Positions 23,901 to 29,925 of a DNA stretch of 47,572 bases are shown here, one piece after another; the first letter of the stretch is position 1; the number at the start of each line of letters is the position of its first letter. The notes under the pieces were generated by a model. The model made no database searches. It was given only the letters and a program-made list of their open reading frames with translations, and was not told where the DNA came from. This DNA is from a virus. The position numbers were made by a program, and so were the translations under genes. Location: IMG/VR virus record IMGVR_UViG_3300025310_000004, positions 123,759 to 171,330 of that record. One strand, written 5' to 3'.

Positions 23901-24486
23901 TCACCAGGGGAACATCGTTCAACCCATGGGTCAACATGGACAGACCCATCCGACATGGAACGGCATCTCGCAGCCATCCGAACCTTGGCCGCCAAGTGGC
24001 ACGGATCGCCAGAAGGGCTCCAATGGCATTCCGACCACGGACGCTCATCCTGGGAGGGCCGAGCCGAGCATCAACTCCAATGTGTTTGGTGTGGAGAGGC
24101 ATTCTCGTCGCTTGTGGCTTCCACGGGGTTCTGCTCTCAGCGATGCCGATACCGGAAGTTCGAGGCCGATGAATCAAACAAGGACGCCCGGACCTGCGAG
24201 GAGTGCGGAGGCGGGTTCCTCGCTGAACGACGGAAGGCCACCCGCTTTTGCGGCGTCACTTGTCGTAATCGTTCAACCTCGCGGAAGCAGCGCCGTGGTG
24301 TATGACCTGGAAGTTGAGGACGCTCACGAGTTCTTGGCTGATGGGGTTGTTGTGCACAACTGCTATTGGTCGTGGGCCTACTTGGCCGGGCCACTTCACC
24401 GTCGCAAGGCGAAGGTGCGTTCCTCGGCTCGCAAGTACCTCAATGCCGCCGTTGGCATCGGCAACGCTCCTGCCGGGTTCGGCTAG
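20902..24486 (+). CDS. terL: Large terminase subunit (TerL) with two inteins
   Basis: 1194 residues as translated from ATG 20902 (an in-frame TTG at 20893 was rejected). After removing two inteins the extein is about 535 residues, a normal TerL size. ATPase: Walker A WPRGHGK before intein 1, resuming STSSELAVVV, and Walker B DFMVFDDIDGELD. Nuclease: VWVDPAVTSTDSSDSMG, GVETNQGGDLW and DLVDA followed by intein 2, then CYWSWAYL. The first intein splits the ATP site and the second follows the third nuclease Asp, so both activities depend on splicing. It pumps DNA into the capsid. The stop codon shares CTAG with the convergent gene. Confidence 0.85.
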   Translation: MSDEHTGFVAIPPDLLAHATAEEREAYYQYLLGNVIAADEWEPWIRMIFPQVAEKPFSEGHQKFWEWVWQVEPGTRPKPWVSIWPRGHGKRLKSSTPILTTEGWTTQGQLNIGDEVFGPDGTPAAVTWVGPETMRPLYRVRFTDGTELVADPEHEWTVLDRGPYEWRTLETQEIAAQRYYSGGRARFMLPHRDAIQAPRRDLLIDPYLLGYWLGDGNHKTGVLAAGSMDDANEVALNIESRGELIKNRYTQANTGCNYIVIDGLRNRLSALGLLGNKHIPSGYLTSSEEQRRALLAGLVDSDGHVDKKRGRVRYVSHDQTLAEAVRLLARTLGYNATVWSEIDDREPHPVTDLDGVVTMVSTAGTRWVASWTPHDGLGQGMLARKVVPTYAKRQRVGIESITPVESEPGLCIEVDRDDGLYLAGSDLIPTHNSTSSELAVVVLAARRKRRYGIYVSETQDQADDHVANVAAMLESPTIELAYPDLGERLMGKFGTSKGWRRNRIRTKTGFTLDAMGLDSAARGVKLEDQRPDFMVFDDIDGELDTDERVEKKIKTITRKLLPAGSQDCAILMVQNLVHENSIFARLSDGRADFLRDRIVSGPIPAIWDLEYEELEGKFVITGGEPSWPEGFPIPSCQLLMNDIGLSAFLAECQHETKPPEGDIFNHIAFVRVEHHEVPPLRRAVVWVDPAVTSTDSSDSMGIQCDGLGVDDKIYRLFSWENRSTPYRAIHLAIEKALEYGADTVGVETNQGGDLWRVVYDQACEDIRNERGDRHMKMPRYRQEKATADLGSKVTRAERMLVDYERGLFVHVEGTHHTLEMALRRFPKVKPFDLVDACLVAGTLVATPDGEVPIESIVPGDFVWTRQGAKRVLNAGPTRFDAEVYELVTEDGRSVVGTGDHLVWTHECGWVPLALAAGLTVSIGSWTIPSRLNTPVGAIAAIPMPNSAAIGSTTCPSGQGIESTCTERSTSITSARFPRGGMFTTSMVTPSTTTPEISGPFHQGNIVQPMGQHGQTHPTWNGISQPSEPWPPSGTDRQKGSNGIPTTDAHPGRAEPSINSNVFGVERHSRRLWLPRGSALSDADTGSSRPMNQTRTPGPARSAEAGSSLNDGRPPAFAASLVVIVQPRGSSAVVYDLEVEDAHEFLADGVVVHNCYWSWAYLAGPLHRRKAKVRSSARKYLNAAVGIGNAPAGFG
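21172..22197 (+). other. TerL intein 1: class 3-like LAGLIDADG intein (342 residues)
   Basis: Inserted after Lys of the Walker A motif (residues 91-432). The first residue is Arg (RLKSSTPILTTEGW), so there is no N-terminal Cys/Ser nucleophile. Block B is DPEHEWTV (His-x-Trp), block F has Cys in GLCIEVDRDDG, and it ends IPTHN before Ser+1. This is the class 3 plan, but with Ser instead of the usual Thr. LAGLIDADG motifs: YLLGYWLGDGN and LLAGLVDSDGH. Confidence 0.78.
23410..24360 (+). other. TerL intein 2 containing an out-of-frame HNH gene (317 residues)
   Basis: Begins CLVAGTLVATPDGEVPIE, has block B VVGTGDHLVWT and ends with block F/G VYDLEVEDAHEFLADG...VVVHN, followed by Cys+1, so it is a class 1 intein (residues 837-1153). 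About 600 bases in its middle read in the intein frame as Ser/Thr/Pro-rich low-complexity sequence with no stop, while the same bases in another frame encode an HNH endonuclease. Confidence 0.75.
23673..24305 (+). CDS. HNH homing endonuclease nested out of frame in TerL intein 2
   Basis: 210 residues from ATG 23673, stop TGA at 24303-24305, in a frame different from TerL. The HNH core is IYLHRKVYIDHFGPIPEGWH, HHVDGDPFNNDPGNLRA, then EHRSTH, and the C-terminus has two zinc modules (CVWCGEAF..FCSQRC and CEECGGGF..FCGVTC). It has its own start but no clear ribosome-binding site. Such nucleases promote spread of their host element by cutting an intein-less allele. Alternative: two compensating base errors could have shifted an in-frame domain; its own start and stop argue against that. 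Confidence 0.8.
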   Translation: MDHPVEVEYAGRRYRRYPNAKQRSHRVYYVPLGPGDRIYLHRKVYIDHFGPIPEGWHVHHVDGDPFNNDPGNLRAISPGEHRSTHGSTWTDPSDMERHLAAIRTLAAKWHGSPEGLQWHSDHGRSSWEGRAEHQLQCVWCGEAFSSLVASTGFCSQRCRYRKFEADESNKDARTCEECGGGFLAERRKATRFCGVTCRNRSTSRKQRRGV

Positions 24487-24698
24487 GGCAGTCCACCCCG
24501 AGGGCGCTTGCGCGCCAACTCCTCACGACACTCCTGGCAGACGCCGACCTCGGTGCCATCGACCAACCGGAAGGCCATGCGATGCAAGGGGCGCTCACAG
24601 CGGATGCACTCCTTGCAGACCTCGATCTTCGTCGTGTAGTGGAGCGGGTTCTTCTTCACGCGAATAGCGTGACGAGGCCCCAGCCAGCGATCTCCCAT
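24483..24698 (-). CDS. Zinc-finger protein convergent with TerL
   Basis: 71 residues. ATG at 24698-24696. Two Cys pairs (CKECIRCERPL and GVCQECREEL) separated by about 20 residues suggest a zinc ribbon; the rest is basic (RWLGPRHAIRVKK, RKRPRGG). Its stop TAG and the TerL stop TAG lie in one palindromic CTAG, so the two genes end on each other. The predicted +1 is the first base of its start codon (leaderless). Confidence 0.6.
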   Translation of the reverse strand: MGDRWLGPRHAIRVKKNPLHYTTKIEVCKECIRCERPLHRMAFRLVDGTEVGVCQECREELARKRPRGGLP

Positions 24699-24704
24699 GG
24701 CGAC

Positions 24705-24726
24705 ATTATAGCCGGTCAGTGAGACG
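24705..24726 (-). promoter_or_regulatory. Leftward box promoter with perfect TATAAT (leaderless)
   Basis: On the minus strand CGTCTCAC (24726-24719) and TATAAT (24710-24705), spacing 16. Expected +1 is 24698, the first base of the ATG. It has the best -10 of all the sites. Confidence 0.7.
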
Positions 24727-24753
24727 CCATATTATGGAAAGGTCCAAAGAGAA

Positions 24754-24773
24754 GGGCCGGGTTTCCCCGGCCC
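24754..24773 (-). terminator. Rho-independent-like terminator after the endolysin
   Basis: GGGCCGGG and CCCGGCCC form an 8-bp GC stem with a 4-nt loop. On the minus strand it is followed by TTCTCTTTGG, a modest T-rich tract, so it would end the leftward endolysin transcript just before the next leftward promoter. Confidence 0.65.
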
Positions 24774-24800
24774 CACTCTCTTGTCCCCCCTGCACGGAGA

Positions 24801-25949
24801 TCAGGTGACGGTTGCCGTCCAAGCCTTGGTCCAGGTGGTCGGGCCGACGATGCCATCAACGGCGAGGCCCTTCTCCTGCTGGAACTTGAGGGCAACCTGG
24901 CGGCTCTGCTCGCCGAAGATGCCATCCACGTCGATCTTCCAGCCGCGGTTCTTCATCTGCTGCTGCCACTGACGCACGTCGTCGCCACGCATGAGCGGCG
25001 ACTGCACCATGAGGTAGCGGCCGGGCCACGGGGGAGCGGCCGGAGCCGGAGCCGGAGCGGGGGTGCCTCCACCCATGCCGGAGGGCTTCCAGTTGGTGGC
25101 CTCGGCGTTGTCCATCGAGGCGAGCGACGCGGGGCCGACGATGCCATCGACCTCCAAGCCACGAGCCTGCTGGAACCAGCGAGTGATGCCGTCGGTCAGC
25201 GATCCGAAGATGCCGTCCGCTGCGATCCAGTAGCCACGGCCAGCAAGCCGGGACTGCCAGCGGTGAACGTCCTCGCCCTGCATGCCCTTCTTGAGCAGGC
25301 GGGGTCCGGTCGGGGCTGGCGGCGGCGGAGGGGGCGGTGGCTGGGGTGCGGCACCACCGAGGCTCGCCTTGGCGTGCTCGATGATCCGGGCCATGTTGAT
25401 CTTGCCGCCGTCCCAATGGTCGTTCTCGGGGACGTGCTGATGCCAGCAGGTCCCATCGAAGCCAACCCAAGCGGAGTAGGAGAGCCGCTGGGGGGCGTGA
25501 GGGGTGGCGATGGTGCCGTCCTGGGGACCCTTGGTCGCAGGAGCGTTGTCGAGATCGAGCGGGACGCCAGCGCGCACGAGGTCGGCGATGTGCTCACCGA
25601 TGAAGCGCAGCCACTCGTCGGGCCAATTGGGCGTCTCGGCAGCGCGACCGCAAATCTCGGTCTGCACGGCGAAGGCCCGGTTCGTCTCGACGCCACCGCT
25701 CATGTTCTTGAGAGCGGCGGAGGCCCACTCGGTGGGGATGAACTGCGCCTTGCGGCCGTTGGCCGGGTCGATGCAGAAGTGGGGCGTCGAGCACGGACGG
25801 CCACGGAAGAAGGCGATGACGCCATCGATCGTGCCGGGGTTGGACTCGGTGGTGTGGCCAACCCATCGCCAGGGATGCCCCGACTTGTAGGTGCCTGGGC
25901 CGGTGCAGCCCAGAATCTCGTGGCGCTCGTAGCCCGGTAGCCATGCCAT
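24801..25949 (-). CDS. Endolysin: N-acetylmuramoyl-L-alanine amidase with two peptidoglycan-binding domains
   Basis: 382 residues from ATG at 25949, chosen because AAGGGAGA is eight nt upstream; the longer version would extend into the promoter. Residues about 20-200 are an amidase_2/PGRP-type catalytic domain: Zn ligands WVGHTTESNP (His32) and a second His/Asp set in CWHQHVPENDHWDGG. A Pro-rich linker follows, then two PG_binding_1 repeats (LQ: GEDVHRWQSRL...GIVGPASL and GDDVRQWQQQM...GIVGPTTW). It would cleave the amide between muramic acid and the stem peptide. No signal peptide, so it needs a holin; the likely holin is at 5490. Confidence 0.88.
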   Translation of the reverse strand: MAWLPGYERHEILGCTGPGTYKSGHPWRWVGHTTESNPGTIDGVIAFFRGRPCSTPHFCIDPANGRKAQFIPTEWASAALKNMSGGVETNRAFAVQTEICGRAAETPNWPDEWLRFIGEHIADLVRAGVPLDLDNAPATKGPQDGTIATPHAPQRLSYSAWVGFDGTCWHQHVPENDHWDGGKINMARIIEHAKASLGGAAPQPPPPPPPPAPTGPRLLKKGMQGEDVHRWQSRLAGRGYWIAADGIFGSLTDGITRWFQQARGLEVDGIVGPASLASMDNAEATNWKPSGMGGGTPAPAPAPAAPPWPGRYLMVQSPLMRGDDVRQWQQQMKNRGWKIDVDGIFGEQSRQVALKFQQEKGLAVDGIVGPTTWTKAWTATVT

Positions 25950-25986
25950 GGAACATTCTCCCTTGGGGGGTCGATGTGTGGGTTCC

Positions 25987-26006
25987 ATGGTAACCCAGAT
26001 GGTCAA
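25987..26006 (-). promoter_or_regulatory. Possible leftward endolysin promoter
   Basis: On the minus strand TTGACC (26006-26001) and TACCAT (25992-25987), with expected +1 at 25980. It lacks a proper TGTCNCAC box at the usual spacing (the matching window reads CATTGACC), so it may differ from the common class. Confidence 0.4.
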
Positions 26007-26025
26007 TGCCGTCTAGGATCGACAC

Positions 26026-26220
26026 CTAGTCGGGATCGACATGGAGGTGCAAGCGCCCCGCGGGAAACCGACCGGAATGGTGTGCGCTGAGGTGAGTTCG
26101 CCTCAGGTCGTCTGAGTCCATGGCGAACACAGACTCAGGTTCCCAGCCGTGCCAGTAGATGAGGTGCTTCTCAAGCGATGTCCACCCCACGGGGAGTGGA
26201 ATCACATCGACCTCGATCAA
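26026..26220 (-). CDS. Small protein of unknown function
   Basis: 64 residues from a TTG at 26220-26218 that overlaps the upstream TGA (TTGA), with GAGGGGGG nearby as a binding site; an in-frame ATG at 26271 would overlap the upstream gene by 55 bases. Sequence begins IEVDVIPLPVGWTSLEKHL and is rich in His (RTHLSAHHSGRF). Function unknown. Start is uncertain. Confidence 0.4.
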   Translation of the reverse strand: MIEVDVIPLPVGWTSLEKHLIYWHGWEPESVFAMDSDDLRRTHLSAHHSGRFPAGRLHLHVDPD

Positions 26221-26447
26221 TTCGACCCCGCCCCCCTCAGGCGCTCCATGATCTCGGTGCAGCGCGGGCACACCGGGTAGCGCTCAGGGTCACGGCTCGG
26301 GACCCACACCTTGCCGCACAGTGCCTCGACGGGCGTGCCCTCGATGTAGGCGCGCATCTGGTCGTCCTTGCGGACGATGTGGGCCTCACGCGGCTCCTCA
26401 TCATCGAGAGCCGGATCGGAGGGACGGACATCGAGTTGTGTGCTCAT
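26217..26447 (-). CDS. Small Cys-containing protein
   Basis: 76 residues, ATG at 26447-26445 with AAGGAGC six nt upstream. MSTQLDVRPSDPALDDEE then REAHIVRKDDQMRAY and a C-terminal CPRCTEIMERLRG, so a single CxxC plus ALCGKV may bind metal. No known family. Confidence 0.5.
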   Translation of the reverse strand: MSTQLDVRPSDPALDDEEPREAHIVRKDDQMRAYIEGTPVEALCGKVWVPSRDPERYPVCPRCTEIMERLRGAGSN

Positions 26448-26468
26448 GGCGCTCCTTGGGAGTGGAGA

Positions 26469-26495
26469 CGGTGGGGGGCCGTCAGCCCCCCACCG
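26469..26495 (-). terminator. Strong GC hairpin over the 26482 stop codon
   Basis: CGGTGGGGGG and CCCCCCACCG form a 10-bp stem with a 7-nt loop that contains the stop codon of the leftward ParB-superfamily gene. Few T follow on the minus strand, so it may act as a terminator or processing signal. Confidence 0.5.
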
Positions 26496-27435
26496 CCGCT
26501 TCGGGCAGCCCCTCAGACTCGGCCTGTCGGGTGAAGCCCATCCGTTCCACCGAGATGTGCCCCGGTGGGGTGTAGTTGGGATCGGTGATGATCTCCTCGT
26601 AGACATCGCCGCTCGGGGTCACCATGTAGGGGAACTCCTCGCGGTGTGCGCCGCCAGAGCGCCAGGTCAGGTTCCGCACGGGGCGGTTCTTGAGCCAGGC
26701 GTTCCACGCCTTGACGCCGACGGCCGCATACTCCTCGCGAGCACGCTTGGCCTTCTGAGCCGAGGCGTTCAGCAGCCAGCGCCGCAGGACGTTGATGGGA
26801 TCGTCCTCGGCGAGATTGGCACCGCTCTTGAGGTGCTGGATGAACTCGGCCGCATCGATGGGGCTGATGCGCCGCATCCGCATGAGGAACGGGCCACCGA
26901 CCGACATGGGGAACCGAAGCGGAGCCGAAGCGATCGGCTGCCACCCCTTGACACCATCGCGGATGTCGGGGTTGGCGTCGAGCCATGCCAGGCGCTCAGC
27001 GTTGGAGTGCTGCCTGCCGCGGTGGGCGGGCGTGCCAGCCTCGTCCCAGCACATCCCCGCCTCGATGGCGGATGCCAGCGATGCCGTTGAAGTCTCGCCA
27101 CGCCAGCGCAGGATGTCGGAGAAGGTGCGCTTGGCACCCACGTCCATCGCCACCTGGACATCGAGCGGAAGCCCGGTGATCACGATGGTGTGGAAGGCGA
27201 CCCCAGACTCGACGCAGGCGAGCAGCCGGTGCTGTCCGTCGATCAGATCACCTGTGGTGCTGATCTTGATGGCCTCGCCGTTGAGGAGCCACTCGCCGCG
27301 CTCCATGTCTCGGGCGTACTTGCGAACCACCTCGGAGCGAACCTTGCGGTTGTTGTTGTTCGACCGCAGGAGAATCTCAGCCTCCTGTGGCGTCACGAGT
27401 CGCACCTCGGTCTTGATCTCCGCCGTGGCGGTCAT
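26482..27435 (-). CDS. ParB/Srx-superfamily protein with DGQHRL motif
   Basis: 317 residues, ATG at 27435-27433 with GAAGGAG upstream. The N-terminal ~120 residues carry RVLTPQEAEILLRSNNNNRK-like polar sequence, KYARDMERGEWLLNGEAI and the signature DLIDGQHRLLACVESG, a ParB/sulfiredoxin superfamily motif seen in many actinobacterial phage proteins. The C-terminal half is mostly helical. It is expressed from a box promoter that overlaps a near-palindrome, so it may regulate itself; that is speculation. Function unknown beyond family. Confidence 0.6.
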   Translation of the reverse strand: MTATAEIKTEVRLVTPQEAEILLRSNNNNRKVRSEVVRKYARDMERGEWLLNGEAIKISTTGDLIDGQHRLLACVESGVAFHTIVITGLPLDVQVAMDVGAKRTFSDILRWRGETSTASLASAIEAGMCWDEAGTPAHRGRQHSNAERLAWLDANPDIRDGVKGWQPIASAPLRFPMSVGGPFLMRMRRISPIDAAEFIQHLKSGANLAEDDPINVLRRWLLNASAQKAKRAREEYAAVGVKAWNAWLKNRPVRNLTWRSGGAHREEFPYMVTPSGDVYEEIITDPNYTPPGHISVERMGFTRQAESEGLPEAAVGG

Positions 27436-27453
27436 GGCATCTCCTTCTCGGGT

Positions 27454-27473
27454 GTGTAGAACTAGGTCTACAC
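27454..27473. promoter_or_regulatory. 20-bp near-palindromic operator over the 26482 promoter start
   Basis: GTGTAGA and TCTACAC are perfect inverted arms around a near-symmetric centre (ACTAGG), one mismatched pair in total. It overlaps the end of the -10 element and the predicted +1 (27465) of the leftward promoter, a classic repressor position. Which protein binds is unknown. Confidence 0.6.
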
Positions 27474-27493
27474 CTTAGCAGATGGGTGTGACA
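27472..27493 (-). promoter_or_regulatory. Leftward box promoter for 26482
   Basis: On the minus strand TGTCACAC (27493-27486) and TAAGGT (27477-27472) with TGC before it, spacing 16. The operator palindrome overlaps its start site. Confidence 0.7.
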
Positions 27494-27790
27494 TCACCCA
27501 GCGGCAACAGCAGGACCCTTGTCCAGAAGGATCATCGAGACTGCCATCCGGTCCCTCTTGCTGCGGCACCGGACGTTCAGGATGGCCGTCAGGCGCTCGT
27601 AGTCGGCCTCAGACACCTCGTAGTCCATGACGTTGAACGAGGCCCGTGGAAGGCGATCCCACTCGTCCATCGTCAACCCCAGCGCCTCGCGCCAGAACTC
27701 CAAGATGGCATGTCCCGGCTGCAGCACCCGAGAGCGATCCTCGATCGAGCGCCATTGGTGTTCGTTGAGGGTGAGCAGGGTGCGTTGCAT
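27494..27790 (-). CDS. Small protein of unknown function
   Basis: 98 residues; ATG at 27790-27788 overlaps the upstream stop (TGATG). Helical with WRSIEDRSRVLQPGHAIL, a basic middle and a KRDRMAVSMILLDKG tail. The last gene of the leftward group that begins at 28308. No family recognised. Confidence 0.5.
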   Translation of the reverse strand: MQRTLLTLNEHQWRSIEDRSRVLQPGHAILEFWREALGLTMDEWDRLPRASFNVMDYEVSEADYERLTAILNVRCRSKRDRMAVSMILLDKGPAVAAG

Positions 27791-28308
27791 CAGTCCCACA
27801 GCCCCCCGAACCACTCGGCGTAGAGCGGCATCATGGCCTTGAAGCGCTCGTGCCCGGCCTCATCGAAGTCATCGAGGTAGGCCAACTCACCGCGCCAGCC
27901 ATCCTCGAAGTAGGTCAGCATGGCCTTCCAGCGCTCGAACCCGTCGTCCCCGGTGAAGCCGATCTGGGCATCGATACGAGCGTTCTGCTCGGCGAACTTG
28001 GCGCGGTCCTCGTCGGAGTACCAGGGCTCGTCGGTTCCGTTGGTCAGCCCAGCGGGGTAGCCATGGGCGATCTCACGCAGACGGGAGAGCATCTCCACGT
28101 TGAGGCGAGCGATGTGGCCGTCCATGCCCCACAGATCGCAGTCGGACCAACCACGACGCCCGCGCTGGATGAACCAACGGACCTCGCGGGGGAATCGACG
28201 GAGGGGCTGGGCCACCTTCCATCGCCACTGCATGCTGGCCTTCTTCCAGATCGGCCACGCCTTGCGCTCTGCTTCGATGCGCTCGAACAGTTCCTCGACG
28301 TTTGACAT
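27790..28308 (-). CDS. Charged protein of unknown function
   Basis: 172 residues from ATG 28308-28306 (MSNVEELF), one base after the predicted +1; an in-frame ATG at 28317 is in the -10 and rejected. Highly charged with many Trp (KKASMQWRWKVAQPL, GWSDCDLWGMDG) and a helical C-terminus (ERWKAMLTYFEDGW). Function unknown. Confidence 0.55.
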   Translation of the reverse strand: MSNVEELFERIEAERKAWPIWKKASMQWRWKVAQPLRRFPREVRWFIQRGRRGWSDCDLWGMDGHIARLNVEMLSRLREIAHGYPAGLTNGTDEPWYSDEDRAKFAEQNARIDAQIGFTGDDGFERWKAMLTYFEDGWRGELAYLDDFDEAGHERFKAMMPLYAEWFGGLWD

Positions 28309-28315
28309 AGGCGGC

Positions 28316-28337
28316 ATCTTAGCATGCGCCTGTGACA
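28316..28337 (-). promoter_or_regulatory. Leftward box promoter for 27790 (near-leaderless)
   Basis: On the minus strand TGTCACAG (28337-28330) and TAAGAT (28321-28316) with TGC before it, spacing 16. Expected +1 is 28309, one nt before the ATG. Confidence 0.65.
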
Positions 28338-28341
28338 CCTA

Positions 28342-28542
28342 TTATCGTCGGTTGAAAGGATCGCTGGTGCTCAGGTGAGAGCCGATGGCGACGAGAGCGA
28401 CACCAACGAGTCCGAAGAACAGGGGAGGGTTGACCCACTGATCGGTGCCGGTGGCCAATGAACCCCAGGTGGCCCACGCGATCGCCCCAAAGACGATCAT
28501 CAGCAGGCCAACCCCAACGCAGATCACCCCCAAAGCCTTCAT
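28342..28542 (-). CDS. Small two-helix membrane protein
   Basis: 66 residues, ATG at 28542-28540, in an ATGA overlap with the upstream gene. Two hydrophobic segments (VICVGVGLLMIVFGAIAWA and LFFGLVGVALVAIG) with short loops: a probable two-pass inner-membrane peptide. Candidate for a second holin, antiholin or host-membrane modifier, none of which can be distinguished. Confidence 0.55.
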   Translation of the reverse strand: MKALGVICVGVGLLMIVFGAIAWATWGSLATGTDQWVNPPLFFGLVGVALVAIGSHLSTSDPFNRR

Positions 28543-28877
28543 GCTTCCGCCTCGTGCTCCTCGATCGCTTCCTGGTGTTCCCAGGTAAGCCTAGCGATGG
28601 TGGAGAGCGCTTTCGCTGGTGACGAATGGTCACCCGTGCAGTTCTCGGGGTCGTAGCAGTTCGCCGCAGCGATGTAGTCGTTGCAGGCTTCCACCAGATC
28701 GATCAGTCGCCCGGTGATCATGGACAGCCGATCCGAGGCGCACATGGTGGAGCGATCCTCAGGGGCACCAACGGCGTCAAGCAGGTCGTGGACGCGATCC
28801 AGGTCGCGGCCCATCAGCCACTCCTCGGTCGGAGTGGGAACTCCACCGAAGCCCTCAAGGGCACCGTCCTCACCCAT
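28539..28877 (-). CDS. Small helical protein of unknown function
   Basis: 112 residues from ATG 28877-28875 (MGEDGALEGF); the longer track version starts inside the upstream gene. Helical and acidic, with two Cys (MCASDRL, NCYDPENCTGDH). Stop overlaps the membrane protein start. No family. Confidence 0.5.
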   Translation of the reverse strand: MGEDGALEGFGGVPTPTEEWLMGRDLDRVHDLLDAVGAPEDRSTMCASDRLSMITGRLIDLVEACNDYIAAANCYDPENCTGDHSSPAKALSTIARLTWEHQEAIEEHEAEA

Positions 28878-29292
28878 CCTCGTACTCCTCCTCGGGGACC
28901 CAGGTGGACAGGTCGAACATGTGGTTGTTGAGTTCGACCATGGCGTTGGCCTGGTCGATCGGGTTGGATGCGTTCTTGAAGCGCTCCCAGGCGCGCACCG
29001 CCGAAGCGGCGGCATCGCCCGCAGCCGGATCGATCACCACCTCATCGCCAGGGATGAGCGTCAGGCGAGCCTCGTCGTTGGTGGAGAACTTCAACTCCAC
29101 GCTGCGGTTGGGGAAGTAGACCGCATCGGGTCGAGGGATGCTGAACTCGATGTCGGGATCGACGTAGCGAGCCTGGACTTCCAGGCGCGTGCGGGGCCGC
29201 TTGTTGTCGGCCTCCCAACGCATCCTGGTGCCGTCGTCGGCCTCGATGATCGCGGTGATCTTGGTGATGACGGGCGGTGGATCGGACATCAT
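28870..29292 (-). CDS. Protein of unknown function with beta-rich core
   Basis: 140 residues from ATG 29292-29290, overlapping the upstream stop. Contains a beta-rich segment (TKITAIIEADDGTRMRWEAD, RSVELKFSTNDEARLTLIPG) and a helical end (AVRAWERFKNASNPIDQ). No known family. Part of the leftward operon with overlapping stops. Confidence 0.55.
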   Translation of the reverse strand: MMSDPPPVITKITAIIEADDGTRMRWEADNKRPRTRLEVQARYVDPDIEFSIPRPDAVYFPNRSVELKFSTNDEARLTLIPGDEVVIDPAAGDAAASAVRAWERFKNASNPIDQANAMVELNNHMFDLSTWVPEEEYEDG

Positions 29293-29909
29293 GTCGGAAC
29301 CACCACGTCGTCCTCCACGGGCACCCCGAGGCTCTCGGCCAGGTCGGTGATCCAGCCGCGCCGACCGTTGGTGCGCTCGATCTCCTCGGCCATCGACTTG
29401 GTGTGGTAGCGGATGTCGCGCTCGGCACTCTCGATCTTCTCGGCCCGGTACTCGTCGGCCGTCTTGCGAACAGGGGGGTCCCACACCGAGCAGTCGAAGC
29501 GGATGGACTCCTCCAACTGCTGGATCATGAACTCCTTGAGGCCCTCGTGCTCGGCGGTCGGCGGGACCCAGCCCATCACGTCGGCCAGCATGTTGCGGTA
29601 GCGCTCCTCGCGGTCGCGCTTGTCCTTCTCGGCCTTCTTCCAGGCATCGAGCGCAGCGAGGTAGGACTCCTCGGCCTCGATCTCGACCAACTCGGCGGGC
29701 ATTCCACGGAAGCGATCGAGTTCGTTCTGGGCCTGCGCCAGCCGCTCAGCGCTGTAGTCGGTGCTGGGCTTTGGCAGGCGCAGAGGGGCGTCCCATGGAT
29801 CGTCGCGCTGCATGATGGTCGCGCCGAAGGCACGGGCGCACTGCAGCACGAACTGCTCGAAGGTCTGAGGCTTGCCGTCGTAGAGTTCTGAGGTGTATCC
29901 GCTGGGCAT
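29289..29909 (-). CDS. Charged helical protein of unknown function
   Basis: 206 residues from ATG 29909-29907 (MPSGYTSELYDG), with an ACGAAAGGAG cassette upstream. The middle is helical with many charges (ELVEIEAEESYLAALDAWKK, AEKDKRDREERYRNML) and resembles a coiled-coil region. No enzyme motif seen. It starts a new leftward run after a 16-base gap. Confidence 0.55.
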   Translation of the reverse strand: MPSGYTSELYDGKPQTFEQFVLQCARAFGATIMQRDDPWDAPLRLPKPSTDYSAERLAQAQNELDRFRGMPAELVEIEAEESYLAALDAWKKAEKDKRDREERYRNMLADVMGWVPPTAEHEGLKEFMIQQLEESIRFDCSVWDPPVRKTADEYRAEKIESAERDIRYHTKSMAEEIERTNGRRGWITDLAESLGVPVEDDVVVPT

Positions 29910-29925
29910 GATGGTGCTCCTTTCG

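Noticed and set aside
25263-25940. 225-residue plus-strand frame opposite the endolysin
   Set aside because: The minus strand has a full amidase with two peptidoglycan-binding repeats and a good ribosome-binding site; the plus frame has no motif.
26368-27090. Plus-strand frames opposite the DGQHRL gene
   Set aside because: No ribosome-binding site and no domain; the minus-strand gene has a conserved motif, promoter and terminator.
27486-27493. TGTCACAC box as a LexA or SOS box
   Set aside because: The boxes are not palindromic by themselves and are always fixed 16 nt from a TANNNT; they fit a promoter-linked site better than an SOS box.
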